Assembly: GCA_964653435.1 (NCBI GenBank)
Contig: CAZZFA010000012.1
Coordinates: forward strand, 1 to 64,000
Source: CAZMVY01 sp964653435
GTDB taxonomy: Bacteria > Planctomycetota > Phycisphaerae > UBA1845 > PWPN01
DNA: 64,000 nucleotides
Reading direction: 5' to 3'
Shown here piece by piece: positions 44,357-53,945 of this stretch. Made by a program: the position numbers and the translations under genes. The notes beneath the pieces were generated by a model. That model saw only the letters and a list, made by a program, of their open reading frames with translations. It searched no databases and had not been told where the DNA came from. Position 1 is the stretch's first letter. Each line of letters starts with the position of its first letter.

Positions 44357-45955
44357 ATGTACAAACTCTTCCTGTGCCTTCGTTACCTTCGCAAACGCCG
44401 CATCGCGTTCTTCGCCATTGCGGCGGTCTGGCTCTGCACGGCGATGGTACTCATCGTCGTCAGCGTCATGGGCGGTTTCCTGGACATGGTCAAGGCGCGG
44501 TCGCGCGGGCTGCTGGGCGACCTCATCATGGAGAACGGCGCGCTGCAGGGGTTCCCCTTCTATCAGGAATTCATCGACCAGATCAAGAAGGAAATGCACG
44601 ATCGGATCGAGGAAGCCACGCCGGTCATCGTGAACTACGGCCTGCTGCGGTTCCCTTCGAGCAACATCACCAAGCCGGTACAGGTGGTGGGCATCCGCTT
44701 TGAAGAAACCTGCCGCGTCAATGACTTCCGGAAGGGCCTCTTCCTGGAACGCTATTACCCCGGTACGGACACGCTCGCGCCGCAGAAGATCCCGGGCTTC
44801 GGGCTCGACGCCTCGGGCGAGATCGTCCTCCCGCCGGAGTTCCAGGCGGCCTACGAGCGATGGCTCAAGACCGCCACGCCCGCGGAGAAGGCCGAGGCCC
44901 GGCGCCAGCGGACCGGGCCCTACCCCGGCCCGGGCCTGTTCTACCCGGCCCACTACATCGAGCCGAACCAGACGCAACCCGGCTGGGTCGGCGACCCGGA
45001 GCCGGGCCTGATCGTCGGCGTCGACGTCTGCGCGAAGCGTCTGCCCAACGGCGAATACGAACGGTACTACCAGCGCGGGTATAAGCTCCTGCTCACGCTC
45101 CTGCCGCTCACGCCGAAGGGCACGCTCGCCGGCGGAGGCACCAGCGCGCCCACGATCGCGTTCCACCTCGTCGATGATTCGTGCACCGGCGTGTACGACA
45201 TCGACTCGGTCAGCGTGTACGGCGACTTCGACATCATCCAGAACGCCCTTCTGATGGGCGAAACGAGGCGGGAGGACGGCACGCGGATCCCGCCCCGGGC
45301 GACGCAGGTGCAGATCAAGGTCAGGGAACAGGCCACCCCGGAGAAGACGCATCGCTTCGCCATCGAAACGCGCAAACTCCTTCAGGACCGCTGGGCGAAC
45401 TTCATGGAGGCGCACCTCAATCAGACCACCGAGCCCATGCTCCTCAGCGAGGTCGAAATCAAGACCTGGGAGGAGAAACAGGCCAAGTTCATCATGGCCG
45501 TCGAGAAGGAAAAGATCCTCGTCACGATCCTGTTCTGCATCATCAGCCTCGTCGCCGTGCTGCTGGTCGGGTGCATCTTCTACATGATCGTCCAGCAGAA
45601 GACGCGGGACATCGGCATCGTCAAGAGCGTCGGCGCGACCTGGCACGGCGTGGCCGGCATCTTCCTGGCATACGGAGCCGCCGTCGGCGTGGTCGGCGGC
45701 ATCCTCGGCCTGATCTGCGGCGCCGTCTTCGTCCACTACATCAACGACATCCAGGATCTGCTCACAAAACTCAACCCGAACCTGCAGGTCTGGAGCCCGG
45801 AGGTCTACACGTTCAGCCGCATCCCGAACAACGTCAAACCGTGGGACGTCGGCGTGATCTTCGTCGTGGCGATCCTTGCCTCAATGACCGGTTCGCTGAT
45901 CGCCGCCGTCAAGGCCGCCCGGGTGTGGCCGGTGGAGGCCCTGCGATATGAGTGA
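44357..45955 (+). CDS. LolC/LolE-like lipoprotein-release permease
   Basis: This 532-aa FtsX-family permease has one N-terminal membrane helix (AFFAIAAVWLCTAMVLIVVSVM), a large periplasmic MacB-like domain of about 350 residues, and three C-terminal helices (ILVTILFCIISLVAVLLVG; the GIFLAYGAAVGVVGG region; VGVIFVVAILASMTGSLIA). QQKTRDIGIVKSVGAT is the cytoplasmic coupling segment of LolC/E proteins. With the ATPase gene overlapping it by 8 bases, it should extract lipoproteins from the inner membrane for transfer outward. The periplasmic domain is larger than in E. coli LolC. Confidence 0.85.
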   Translation: MYKLFLCLRYLRKRRIAFFAIAAVWLCTAMVLIVVSVMGGFLDMVKARSRGLLGDLIMENGALQGFPFYQEFIDQIKKEMHDRIEEATPVIVNYGLLRFPSSNITKPVQVVGIRFEETCRVNDFRKGLFLERYYPGTDTLAPQKIPGFGLDASGEIVLPPEFQAAYERWLKTATPAEKAEARRQRTGPYPGPGLFYPAHYIEPNQTQPGWVGDPEPGLIVGVDVCAKRLPNGEYERYYQRGYKLLLTLLPLTPKGTLAGGGTSAPTIAFHLVDDSCTGVYDIDSVSVYGDFDIIQNALLMGETRREDGTRIPPRATQVQIKVREQATPEKTHRFAIETRKLLQDRWANFMEAHLNQTTEPMLLSEVEIKTWEEKQAKFIMAVEKEKILVTILFCIISLVAVLLVGCIFYMIVQQKTRDIGIVKSVGATWHGVAGIFLAYGAAVGVVGGILGLICGAVFVHYINDIQDLLTKLNPNLQVWSPEVYTFSRIPNNVKPWDVGVIFVVAILASMTGSLIAAVKAARVWPVEALRYE

Positions 45956-46670
45956 GCGAGACGCCCTCATCCGCGTGCAGTCGGTCCAGAAGACCTACCT
46001 GCTGGGCCGCTACCATCTGCACGTCCTGCGAGGCTGCTCCGTCACCGTCGGCGACGGCGAGTTCCTGGCCATCATGGGCGCCTCCGGCAGCGGCAAGAGC
46101 ACCCTGCTGCACATCATGGGGGCGCTCGATACGCCCGATAAGGGAAAGGTCCTCTTCCAGGACCACGATGTCTTCGCCGGCCCGGCCGCCGCCCGCGACC
46201 GCCTTCGCAACGAGACGTTCGGCTTCGTGTTTCAGTTCTACCACCTTCTGCCCGAATTGAATGTACTGGAGAACGTCCTCCTGCCGGCAATGGTCGGCAG
46301 CTCCATCGCCGGGTGGTTCTCACGGAAAGCCGACGTGACCGCATATGCCCGGAGAGTGATCGAGCAGGTCGGTCTGAAAGACCGCATCCGCCACCGGCCG
46401 AACGAGCTCTCCGGCGGCGAGCGGCAACGGGTCGCCATCGGCCGTGCGCTGATCAACCGGCCGAGAGTCTTGCTCGCCGATGAACCAACCGGTAATCTGG
46501 ATACGGCGACGGGGCGGGAAATCCTGTCGCTGCTGACCCGCCTGAACGAGGAGGGCCAGACGATCGTCATGGTCACGCATGACGCCCAGGTGGCCGCGGC
46601 GGCGCACCGCGTGGTCAACCTCGTGGACGGGCAGGTAAGGGCAAAGAACGCCCCTGGCGTGAAGAGCTAG
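45948..46670 (+). CDS. LolD-like ABC transporter ATPase
   Basis: This 240-aa ABC ATPase of the LolD/MacB/FtsE group has Walker A GASGSGKST, Q loop FVFQFYHLLPELNVLENV (typical of LolD), signature LSGGERQR, Walker B VLLADEPTGNLD and switch His in VMVTHD. Its ATG overlaps the permease stop by 8 bases, so the two subunits are translated together. It powers lipoprotein release. Confidence 0.92.
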   Translation: MSERDALIRVQSVQKTYLLGRYHLHVLRGCSVTVGDGEFLAIMGASGSGKSTLLHIMGALDTPDKGKVLFQDHDVFAGPAAARDRLRNETFGFVFQFYHLLPELNVLENVLLPAMVGSSIAGWFSRKADVTAYARRVIEQVGLKDRIRHRPNELSGGERQRVAIGRALINRPRVLLADEPTGNLDTATGREILSLLTRLNEEGQTIVMVTHDAQVAAAAHRVVNLVDGQVRAKNAPGVKS

Positions 46671-46872
46671 GCGGTCGGCACGCCGAGGAGTGGGCTGCCG
46701 GCAGCGACTTGCAGTCGGGCCGGAGGCGCCGAGTCGCGCAACGGCGATCCGAAGCGGAGCGCGGCCTTTCCCCGAGGATCGGCCCGCACAGCCGCCAAGG
46801 ACAACAGACAAACGGACCAACCGGGCAACAGACTACCGGACCAAGGAACTGACGGACTAACGGAAGAACGCG
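46671..46872. other. Short intergenic stretch with low-complexity ACGGACTAACGG-type sequence
   Basis: The last 80 bases before ilvE are built of imperfect repeats of CGGAC, CAACAGAC and AACGG. Similar low-complexity stretches occur at 11850-11890 and 18380-18490. No promoter is clear. Confidence 0.4.
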
Positions 46873-47769
46873 ATGGCCAAGGAAAACCCGTTCGCACCGA
46901 ACCCGAAGTTGAAGGTGTACCTGGACGGCGAGCTCGTGCCGGTCAGCGAGGCGAAGATCAGTGTGTTCGACCACGGCCTGCTGTACGGCGACGGCGTCTT
47001 CGAGGGCCTGCGGGTGTACAACGGCCAGGTCTTCAGGATGGACGCGCACATCCGCCGGCTCTTCGAGTCGGCCAAGGCGATCTGCCTGCGGGTTCCGATG
47101 ACGCACGAGGAGCTCGTCGAGGCCACGAACCGGACGGTGAAGGCCAACGGGGTCGTGGACGGATATGTCCGCCTCGTGGTTACGCGCGGCGTGGGCTATC
47201 TGGGCCTGAGTTTCACCCGGACGGCCAACCCCTCGGTGTTCATCATCGCCGACCAGATCGAGCTGTACCCGCCCGAGACCTATACGCAGGGCATGGCCGT
47301 GATCACCAGCAGCGTGGTCCGCAACCACCCGAACGCCGTCTCGCCGCGGATCAAGAGCCTGAACTACCTCAACAACATCCTCGCGAAGATCGAGGCGATC
47401 GACGCCGGCGTTCCCGAGGCGATCCTTTTCAACCACATGGGGTTCGTGGCGGAGTGCACCGGCGACAACATTTTTCTCGTCCGCAACGGCGAGGTTCTTA
47501 CCCCGGGCGTCAACGAGGGCCTGCTCGAGGGCATCACCCGCGGCGTGGTGATCGAGCTGCTCCGGAAGCGCTCGATCCCGTTCCGCGAAACGCAACTGAC
47601 GCGGCATGATCTCTACGTCGCCGACGAGTGTTTCCTCACGGGCAGCGCCGCCGAGGTCGTTCCCGTCACGAAGATCGACGGCCGCCTGATCGGCGACGGC
47701 CGGCCGGGGCCGCTCACCCGGCAGATCATGGCCGACTTCCACGCCTGCGTCCGCGGCAACGCGGGCTGA
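46873..47769 (+). CDS. ilvE: Branched-chain amino acid aminotransferase, class IV
   Basis: This 298-aa fold-type IV PLP aminotransferase makes Leu, Ile and Val from their keto acids with glutamate. PLP lysine K161 is in SPRIKSLNYLNN. Other signatures are FDHGLLYGDGVFEGLRVYNG, the AILFNHMGFVAECTGDNIF segment and the LTGSAAEVVPVTKIDGR substrate loop. The ATG at 46873 follows GGAAG. This fits BCAT better than D-amino acid aminotransferase, but the two are close relatives. Confidence 0.9.
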   Translation: MAKENPFAPNPKLKVYLDGELVPVSEAKISVFDHGLLYGDGVFEGLRVYNGQVFRMDAHIRRLFESAKAICLRVPMTHEELVEATNRTVKANGVVDGYVRLVVTRGVGYLGLSFTRTANPSVFIIADQIELYPPETYTQGMAVITSSVVRNHPNAVSPRIKSLNYLNNILAKIEAIDAGVPEAILFNHMGFVAECTGDNIFLVRNGEVLTPGVNEGLLEGITRGVVIELLRKRSIPFRETQLTRHDLYVADECFLTGSAAEVVPVTKIDGRLIGDGRPGPLTRQIMADFHACVRGNAG

Positions 47770-47786
47770 CGACGCCGCAAGACCGG

Positions 47787-47873
47787 TCATCCCGAGCCGA
47801 GCGCATCGCCGTGCAGGGTTCGGCTGCCTGAAAAACGGAAGCGAAATGCTCTGCTGCGCCCGGAGTGACGGCG
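47787..47873. repeat. Degenerate palindromic repeat
   Basis: Faces GTCATCCCGAGC against GCGCCCGGAGTGACGG over about 87 bases, the same plan as the other palindromic repeats but shorter and diverged. It lies between ilvE and the peptidase promoter. Confidence 0.55.
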
Positions 47874-47940
47874 CGGCGAAGCGGACCGTTCCGTATGACC
47901 GAGGTGCGCGTCCGGCATCGCACGTCTCGACGCGTGCCGC

Positions 47941-47969
47941 TTGCCCGTACGATGCCTCGGGTCTACCAT
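47941..47969 (+). promoter_or_regulatory. Promoter of the M42 peptidase gene
   Basis: TTGCCC (47941-47946), a 17-base spacer and TACCAT (47964-47969), about 28 bases from transcription start to ATG 48004. Confidence 0.5.
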
Positions 47970-48003
47970 ACGCCGACACAATCGGATACGGGAGAATCAC
48001 GAC

Positions 48004-49038
48004 ATGGAGCTTCTGAAGCGACTGACCGAAACCCCGGGCGTTCCCGGGCGGGAGGAGCGCATCCGTGAACTGATCCTCGAGGAAACCGCGGGGCTGTTCG
48101 AGGAGACGCGCGTCGACCCGATGGGCAACCTGATCTGCCACAAGCCGCCGGGCAGGAAACCCGGACGCGGGCGCAAGGCCCCCGCCGTCATGATCGCCTG
48201 CCACATCGACGAGATCGGGTTCTACGTCCGATCGATCGACGAGGAGGGGCGGCTTCGCATCCAGAACGCCGGCGGTTTCGACACGCGAAACCTGTTCGCC
48301 CGCCGCGTCCTCGTGCAGGGCAAGCGCGACCTGTTCGGCGTGCTCAACCCCGTGGGACGGCCCATCCACCTCGCCACCGACGAGGAGAAGAAGAAAATCC
48401 CCACGATCCAGGAGTTCTTCGTGGATCTCTGCCTGCCGCCCCGGAAGGTCAGGGAGCTGGTGCGCGTCGGCGATCCCGTAACGCTCGTCCAGACGCTCGA
48501 GGCGCTCGGCGAATGCTACAGCGGCAAGTGCCTCGACAACCGCGTGGCCTCCTGGATCGCCATCAACGCGGTGAAAAAGGCCGGAAACCGCAACACATGC
48601 GACCTCTACTACGTCGCCACCGTGCAGGAGGAGGTCGGCTGCCGCGGCGCCGGGCCCAGTTCATACGGAATCGACCCCGATATCGCCATTGCCGTCGACA
48701 CCACGCTCGCCTGCGACACGCCCGGCATCGACAAGGCCGACGCCGTCACCCGCCTCGGCGAGGGGATCGGCATCAAGATCATGGACACCAACTCGATCAG
48801 CGACCGCGACCTCGTGGACGAGTTCGTGGCCCTGGCCGAGAAGAAACGGATTCCGCACCAACTGGAGATTCTCCCCCGCGGAGGAACCGACGCGGGCTCG
48901 ATGCAGCGAACCGCCGCCGGCCGGCGGGCGATCACGCTCTCGGTGCCCGTCCGGTACATCCACACGGTCACGGAGACGTGCCACAGCGCCGACCTGAAGG
49001 CCGGCGTGGACCTGCTCGCCGCGTACCTGACGAAGTGA
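48004..49038 (+). CDS. M42 family metallo-aminopeptidase
   Basis: This 344-aa member of the M42 peptidases (tetrahedral aminopeptidases/glutamyl aminopeptidase-like) degrades oligopeptides in the cytoplasm. The metal ligands are H67 in ACHIDE, Asp in GKCLDNRVA, the Glu pair in ATVQEEVGCRGA, Asp in AVDTTLACD and His in TVTETCHSADLK. ATG 48004 follows GGGAG. pyk starts 75 bases after the stop on the same strand and may be cotranscribed. Confidence 0.9.
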   Translation: MELLKRLTETPGVPGREERIRELILEETAGLFEETRVDPMGNLICHKPPGRKPGRGRKAPAVMIACHIDEIGFYVRSIDEEGRLRIQNAGGFDTRNLFARRVLVQGKRDLFGVLNPVGRPIHLATDEEKKKIPTIQEFFVDLCLPPRKVRELVRVGDPVTLVQTLEALGECYSGKCLDNRVASWIAINAVKKAGNRNTCDLYYVATVQEEVGCRGAGPSSYGIDPDIAIAVDTTLACDTPGIDKADAVTRLGEGIGIKIMDTNSISDRDLVDEFVALAEKKRIPHQLEILPRGGTDAGSMQRTAAGRRAITLSVPVRYIHTVTETCHSADLKAGVDLLAAYLTK

Positions 49039-49112
49039 TCCGCCGCGATGCGAAACGCGGCCTCTTCGAGGAGGCGATCGGGGAACCCGAAGGACCGTAC
49101 CCCGGGCAAGCC

Positions 49113-50540
49113 ATGAACAGGACGAAGGTAGTTGCCACCGTCGGACCGGCCTGCCGGGACGAGGCCGCGCTGGCCGCATTCATCGCGGAAGGCGTGGACG
49201 TCTTCCGGCTGAACCTCTCTCACGAAACACTTGATCGGCACGCGGCGGCGGTCGCCAACATCCGCGCGGCCGCCGCCGCCCGGAACGCAACCGTCGCGAT
49301 CCTGGGCGACCTGTGCGGCCCCAAGATCCGCGTCGGCGAGGTGTCGGGCGGCCGATTCGACCTGCACGAGGGCGACTTGCTTGTCATCGCGCGAGGGCGG
49401 TTCCCGTGCACGCGCGAGCGCCTCTGCACGAACTTCGACGGCCTGCCCGATGAGGTACAACCCGGGCAACGGATTCTCATCGACGACGGTCAGGTCCGCC
49501 TGAGGGCGGTGGAGCGAAAGGACGGCGAACTTCTCTGCCGCTGCGAGGTCGGGGGGGCCGTCGCCACCCGCAAGGGCGTCAATCTGCCGGATACGAATCT
49601 CTCGCTGCCGTCTCTGACTGACAAGGACCGGGAAGACCTCGCCTGGGCGGTCAAGCAGGAACTGGATTACGTCGCCCTGTCCTTCGTGCGCTCCGGCCGG
49701 GATCTCACGGAGCTCCGCGCCGAGCTGAAGCGCCTCGGGGGCGATCTCCGCGTCGTGTCGAAGATCGAGCGCCCCGAAGCCGTCGCGAGGCTTGACGAGA
49801 TCATAGAACTGTCCGATGCCGTCATGGTGGCGCGGGGCGACCTGGGAGTCGAGATGGACGTCTCGAGGGTTCCGCTGATCCAGAAGGACATCACGCACCG
49901 CTGCGCCCGCGCGGGCAAGCCGGTGATCATTGCGACGCAGATGCTGCAGAGCATGATCGAGTCGGCCGTTCCCACCCGCGCCGAGGTGAGCGATGTCGCC
50001 AACGCCATCCTGGACGGCGCGGACGCCGTGATGCTCTCGGCCGAAACCTCGATCGGACGCCACCCGATCGAAGCCCTGCGCGTGATCCGTGACATCGCGA
50101 ACCAGACAGAGGCGTTCATCGCCGCGGGCCCGGAAGACTCCGCGGCGGGCGCCAGCCCTCAGGCTTTCCGGATCACGTCGGCCGTGGTTCGCGGGGCCGT
50201 GGGCATCGCCCGCGAACTGAACGTGAAAGCGCTGGTCGTATGGACCGAGTCGGGCAACACGGTCCGGCTGCTGAGCAAACGACGGCCCGGGCCCCTCATC
50301 GTCGGGCTGACGCCGAGCGAACGCGTATGCCGGTGGATGACGCTGTACTACGGCGTGCAACCGATCCGGCTCCAGTGGCAGGAGCCGCAGCAGAAGATGG
50401 TGGCCCAGGTCGATCGTGCCCTCTGCCGCCGGAACCTGGCCGCCACGAACGACCCGATCGTCATCATCGCGGGGACGCATCTGTGCGAGGCGGGAGCAAC
50501 GAACGCCCTTCTGATTCACCTGGTCGGCTCGCCCGAGTGA
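49113..50540 (+). CDS. pyk: Pyruvate kinase
   Basis: This 475-aa pyruvate kinase turns PEP and ADP into pyruvate and ATP. It begins MNRTKVVATVGPACRDE, carries LNLSHETLDRH and the GDLCGPKIRVG segment, then the B domain. The catalytic Lys is in VSKIERPEA and the metal site in MVARGDLGVEMD, with KPVIIATQMLQSMI and LSAETSIGRHP following. The C-terminal domain is complete. ATG 49113 fits the family N-terminus. Confidence 0.95.
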   Translation: MNRTKVVATVGPACRDEAALAAFIAEGVDVFRLNLSHETLDRHAAAVANIRAAAAARNATVAILGDLCGPKIRVGEVSGGRFDLHEGDLLVIARGRFPCTRERLCTNFDGLPDEVQPGQRILIDDGQVRLRAVERKDGELLCRCEVGGAVATRKGVNLPDTNLSLPSLTDKDREDLAWAVKQELDYVALSFVRSGRDLTELRAELKRLGGDLRVVSKIERPEAVARLDEIIELSDAVMVARGDLGVEMDVSRVPLIQKDITHRCARAGKPVIIATQMLQSMIESAVPTRAEVSDVANAILDGADAVMLSAETSIGRHPIEALRVIRDIANQTEAFIAAGPEDSAAGASPQAFRITSAVVRGAVGIARELNVKALVVWTESGNTVRLLSKRRPGPLIVGLTPSERVCRWMTLYYGVQPIRLQWQEPQQKMVAQVDRALCRRNLAATNDPIVIIAGTHLCEAGATNALLIHLVGSPE

Positions 50541-50651
50541 CGTGCCCGAAGGAGCGATCCGCCGCTTGAACGCCGAGGCCCCCGCCCGCCACCCTGCCGC
50601 CATGAACGACCCGCCCCGCACGGCCGCGCGGCATGACTCCGGGCGGCCAGC

Positions 50652-50679
50652 TTGACGACCGCCACGTCGAACGTATCAT
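50652..50679 (+). promoter_or_regulatory. Promoter directly abutting a lipoprotein start
   Basis: TTGACG (50652-50657), a 16-base spacer and TATCAT (50674-50679). Transcription should begin at about 50686, one base before the ATG, so the mRNA would be leaderless. Confidence 0.6.
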
Positions 50680-50686
50680 TCCCCAC

Positions 50687-51325
50687 ATGCGGCTGACAGG
50701 TGCATGGATTGCGGTTTTCGCCGCCGCGGCGTGTCTCGGCTGCCACGAGCCGGGCGCACCGACCGGACCTACCGTAGCGCGGGTGACCGTCGCCGACGCA
50801 CAGGAGTTCGACCGGCTCTGGGACTCCACGACCGACGTGCTTCGCGCGCACAACCTCTGGCCCGACCGCCAGGACCGCCTCAGCCGTGTGATCACGACGT
50901 TCCCCGACACCTCGCCGCAGTACTGGGAGTTCTGGCGCCCGTTCCCGACGAGCGACTTCGCTCGACTCGAAGCCAACACCCAGACGGTCCGCCGGCAGGC
51001 CGAGGTCCGCTTCGCACCCACGGCGCAGACGAACGAATACGACCTGTCCGTTCGCGTGGACGTGGAACGCTACTGCCTCCCCGAACGGCAGGCAACCGAC
51101 GCCGCATCGGCATTCCAAATGTTCGGGGCCAAACTGCCCACCGCGGAAGGGCCGGCCGAACCCGGGCAGGCCGACGCCTACTGGCTGCCCATCGGCCGGG
51201 ATGGGCAAATGGAGTCCGCCCTGCTCGACCGCATTCTTCGTCGCTACGGCGGCGAGGGCTACCGAACCTTCGAAGCGGAAACACCCGCGGCCACACAACC
51301 GACAAATGCCACGACCGCGCGGTAA
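50687..51325 (+). CDS. Hypothetical lipoprotein
   Basis: This 212-aa protein starts at ATG 50687. The signal MRLTGAWIAVFAAAACLGC ends in lipobox CLGC. The mature part is a soluble alpha/beta domain with VADAQEFDRLWDSTTDVLR and PFPTSDFARLEANTQTVRRQ, and an internal strand pattern RFAPTAQTNEYDLSVRVDVER. This recalls small planctomycete lipoproteins of unknown role. A long upstream in-frame ATG (50633) is ruled out by the promoter between. It converges on priA. Confidence 0.75.
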   Translation: MRLTGAWIAVFAAAACLGCHEPGAPTGPTVARVTVADAQEFDRLWDSTTDVLRAHNLWPDRQDRLSRVITTFPDTSPQYWEFWRPFPTSDFARLEANTQTVRRQAEVRFAPTAQTNEYDLSVRVDVERYCLPERQATDAASAFQMFGAKLPTAEGPAEPGQADAYWLPIGRDGQMESALLDRILRRYGGEGYRTFEAETPAATQPTNATTAR

Positions 51326-51360
51326 CGTCGTTGCCGCCGCGCCTTCCGCGATGACAGGCG

Positions 51361-53748
51361 TCACAACAGCGCGATCGGATCCACGTCGATGATGAACTGC
51401 CTGACCTTCGGCAGAAACGCCGGATCGTGCCGCAGGTGCTGCATGGCCGTATTCAGCACATCCGCCGAGTCCGCCCGCAGCAGGACCTCGTACCGATAGA
51501 GATTCCGTATCCGCGCAAGCGGACAGACGTTCGGGCCCCAGCAGTCGATGGCCATGCGGCGGGCCCGCGTATAGTCGCGAACGTACGCGGCCATCGCGTC
51601 GGCCGCCGCCCGCACCCGCGACTCGCGTCCGTCGGCCAGAACCAGTCTGACCAGGCGCCCGTATGGCGGCAGGCGCAGCTTCTGCCGCGATCGGAGCTCC
51701 GCCGCCGCGAAGCTCTCATAATCGTGGTCCACGGCGTGCTTGAGCGCGTGCACCTCCGTGACAAACGTCTGTACGACGACGCGGCCGGCCGTACCGGCCC
51801 GGCCGGCCCGCCCCGCAACCTGCGTGACGAGCTGAAACGTTCGCTCCGCCGCCCGGAAATCGGGAATCGACAGGGCCGTATCCGCGCTGATCACCCCGAC
51901 GAACGAGACGAACGGAAAATCGAGCCCCTTGGCGATCATCTGCGTGCCGACGAGCACGTCCAGCTCGCGGCGCTCGAACGCCGTGACGATCTCTTCGTAT
52001 TGAGCGGCCCGCTCCATCGTGTCGCTGTCCACGCGCCGTACGCGGGCCTGCGGAAACTTCGACGCCAGCTCCTCCTCGACGCGCTGCGTGCCCATGCCGA
52101 ACCAAACGAGCGTGTGACGGCACGTCTCGTTCGGGCAGCGGCTGGGAACCGGGAAATGGGCCCGGCAGTAATGACACTGGGCCATGCCGGTGGTCTTGTG
52201 AAAGATCATGTTCGTCTGGCAGTTCGGGCAGACGATCCGCTGCTCGCAACTCGGGCAGAAGAGGAAGCTCGCGTAGCCGCGGCGGTTCAGCAACAACACG
52301 GCCTGCTCGCCGCGCTGCAGCGTCTCGCCGAGAAGCTGCTCCATGAGGCGGCTCATCAGGTGAATGCCCTTGCGGGCACGGTGCTCCACCTGCATGTCCA
52401 CCACGTCCACCTTCGGCAGCGGCAGACCCGCCACGCGATGCGGCAGCCGGAGCAGCTCATAATGCGGCAAACGCGAACAGTTCGCCCAGGTCTCCAGCGA
52501 CGGCGTGGCCGAGCCGAGCACGATCGGCACCGATTCGAGCTGCGCCCGCTTGATGGCCACGTCGCGGGTGTGAAAGCGGGGCGACTGCTGATTCTTGAAG
52601 CTCGGCTCCTGCTCCTCATCGACGACGATGAGGCCGAGGTTCGGACAGGGCGCGAAGACGGCGCTCCGCGTGCCGATGATCACCTTCTTCTTCCCGCGCG
52701 CGACCTCGGACCAGATCAGCGAACGCTGCGCATCGGTCAGCCCGCTGTGGAGAACAACCACGTCGCGGAAGCGCGCCGCAAGGCGGTGCGTCGTCTGGGC
52801 CGTCAGGGCGATCTCGGGGACGAGCAGAATCGCCTGCCGGCCCGCCTCGATCGCCCGGCGGATGCACCGGACGTACACCTCCGTCTTGCCGCTGCCGCTG
52901 ACGCCGAAGAGCAGCCCGACGCGAAACGTCGGCGGCTCCATCCAGGACTCGATCTTCTCGATGGCCGACGCCTGATCCGGGTTCGGCTCAAACGACGGCT
53001 CCTCGGCCGGCCGGTCAAACCCGGGCGCCGCCCGCGGCTCCCGACTCAGTTCCTCGACGACCAGCCCGGCCTCGCGCAACGCTCTGATCGCCGCGCCGGA
53101 TGCCAGCGATTCACGGCGGAGTTCGTCGATCTCCGCTGTGCCCCCGCCCTGCCGCAACCGCTCCAGAATCGCCCGCCGTCTGGCAGTCAGTCGGATCGCG
53201 CCGGCCTCGCACGCTCCGCGCTGCGGACCGTCCCCGCCATGCGCCCCGACGTCTTCCGTGGTCCGCACAGCGGATCCTACGGCCCTGGCCTCCAGTGCTT
53301 TTTCTCCCGCCGGTGTCAGCCGCAGCCTTCGCACCCGACGGAACCCGCTCTGCCGCCGGACCGCCGCCGGAACCATCGCCTCCAGCGCCCGGCCCAGCGG
53401 CGCGCAGTAATACTCCGCCATCCACCTGCCCAGCTCCAGCAGCCGCGGCGACAGGAGCGGCTCATCGTCTACGACCGCCAGCAGCGGCTTGAGCGTGGTC
53501 GTCCAGTTCTCCTGCGAGACGGACACGCAAAAGCCCATCCGCGGGGTGCCCTTGCGCCCGAACGGAACTTCCACGCGGCCCCCCGGCCGCACGCGATCCG
53601 CCAACTCCGCCGGGACCGCATAACTATACAGCCTGTCGAGGGCCGCGACGGGCGCAACGAGCGCCACAGGCCCGACCTTCGCGGCGGCCTGCTCCGTCCA
53701 AAGCTGCCCCTGCTGCGTGTCCTGGCGTTCGGGCACAAGGCGCTCCAC
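51361..53748 (-). CDS. priA: Primosomal replication restart helicase PriA
   Basis: PriA reloads the replisome at stalled forks. The N-terminal DNA-binding domain (VALVAPVAALDRLYSYAVP), WH domain, and helicase lobes are present. Walker A is GVSGSGKTEVY, motif II reads DEEQ (usually DEEH) and motif III is LGSATPS. Eight cysteines of the zinc-binding insert are seen: CPSCEQRIVCPNC, CHYC, then CPNETC. GTG at 53748 (about 795 aa) is the likeliest start. The sequence just upstream is repeated DNA and a scaffold gap, so the exact start is unsure. Confidence 0.92.
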   Translation of the reverse strand: MERLVPERQDTQQGQLWTEQAAAKVGPVALVAPVAALDRLYSYAVPAELADRVRPGGRVEVPFGRKGTPRMGFCVSVSQENWTTTLKPLLAVVDDEPLLSPRLLELGRWMAEYYCAPLGRALEAMVPAAVRRQSGFRRVRRLRLTPAGEKALEARAVGSAVRTTEDVGAHGGDGPQRGACEAGAIRLTARRRAILERLRQGGGTAEIDELRRESLASGAAIRALREAGLVVEELSREPRAAPGFDRPAEEPSFEPNPDQASAIEKIESWMEPPTFRVGLLFGVSGSGKTEVYVRCIRRAIEAGRQAILLVPEIALTAQTTHRLAARFRDVVVLHSGLTDAQRSLIWSEVARGKKKVIIGTRSAVFAPCPNLGLIVVDEEQEPSFKNQQSPRFHTRDVAIKRAQLESVPIVLGSATPSLETWANCSRLPHYELLRLPHRVAGLPLPKVDVVDMQVEHRARKGIHLMSRLMEQLLGETLQRGEQAVLLLNRRGYASFLFCPSCEQRIVCPNCQTNMIFHKTTGMAQCHYCRAHFPVPSRCPNETCRHTLVWFGMGTQRVEEELASKFPQARVRRVDSDTMERAAQYEEIVTAFERRELDVLVGTQMIAKGLDFPFVSFVGVISADTALSIPDFRAAERTFQLVTQVAGRAGRAGTAGRVVVQTFVTEVHALKHAVDHDYESFAAAELRSRQKLRLPPYGRLVRLVLADGRESRVRAAADAMAAYVRDYTRARRMAIDCWGPNVCPLARIRNLYRYEVLLRADSADVLNTAMQHLRHDPAFLPKVRQFIIDVDPIALL

Positions 53749-53790
53749 GCGAGTGTTCGTCTCGTCGTCATATTGTGAGCCATCCGCCGC

Positions 53791-53845
53791 CGAACCGCCA
53801 ACCCGAGCCCGCCCGGACGGCAGACCCCGCCCCGAGCGGCGCGGG
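53791..53845. repeat. 55-bp duplication left of the gap
   Basis: Identical to 54469-54523. It marks the left edge of a duplicated block whose middle is hidden by the N run. Confidence 0.9.
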
Positions 53846-53945
53846 NNNNNNNNNNNNNNNNNNNNNNNNNNNNNNNNNNNNNNNNNNNNNNNNNNNNNNN
53901 NNNNNNNNNNNNNNNNNNNNNNNNNNNNNNNNNNNNNNNNNNNNN
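53846..53945. other. Scaffold gap (100 N) in repeated DNA
   Basis: Exactly 100 N. The left flank equals 54469-54523 and the right flank equals the 107-bp repeat unit, so the missing part probably resembles 54524-54765. Confidence 0.95.

Noticed and set aside
42923..45736. A 937-codon minus-strand open frame
   Set aside because: It is antisense to lysS and the permease gene, both of which are clear family members.
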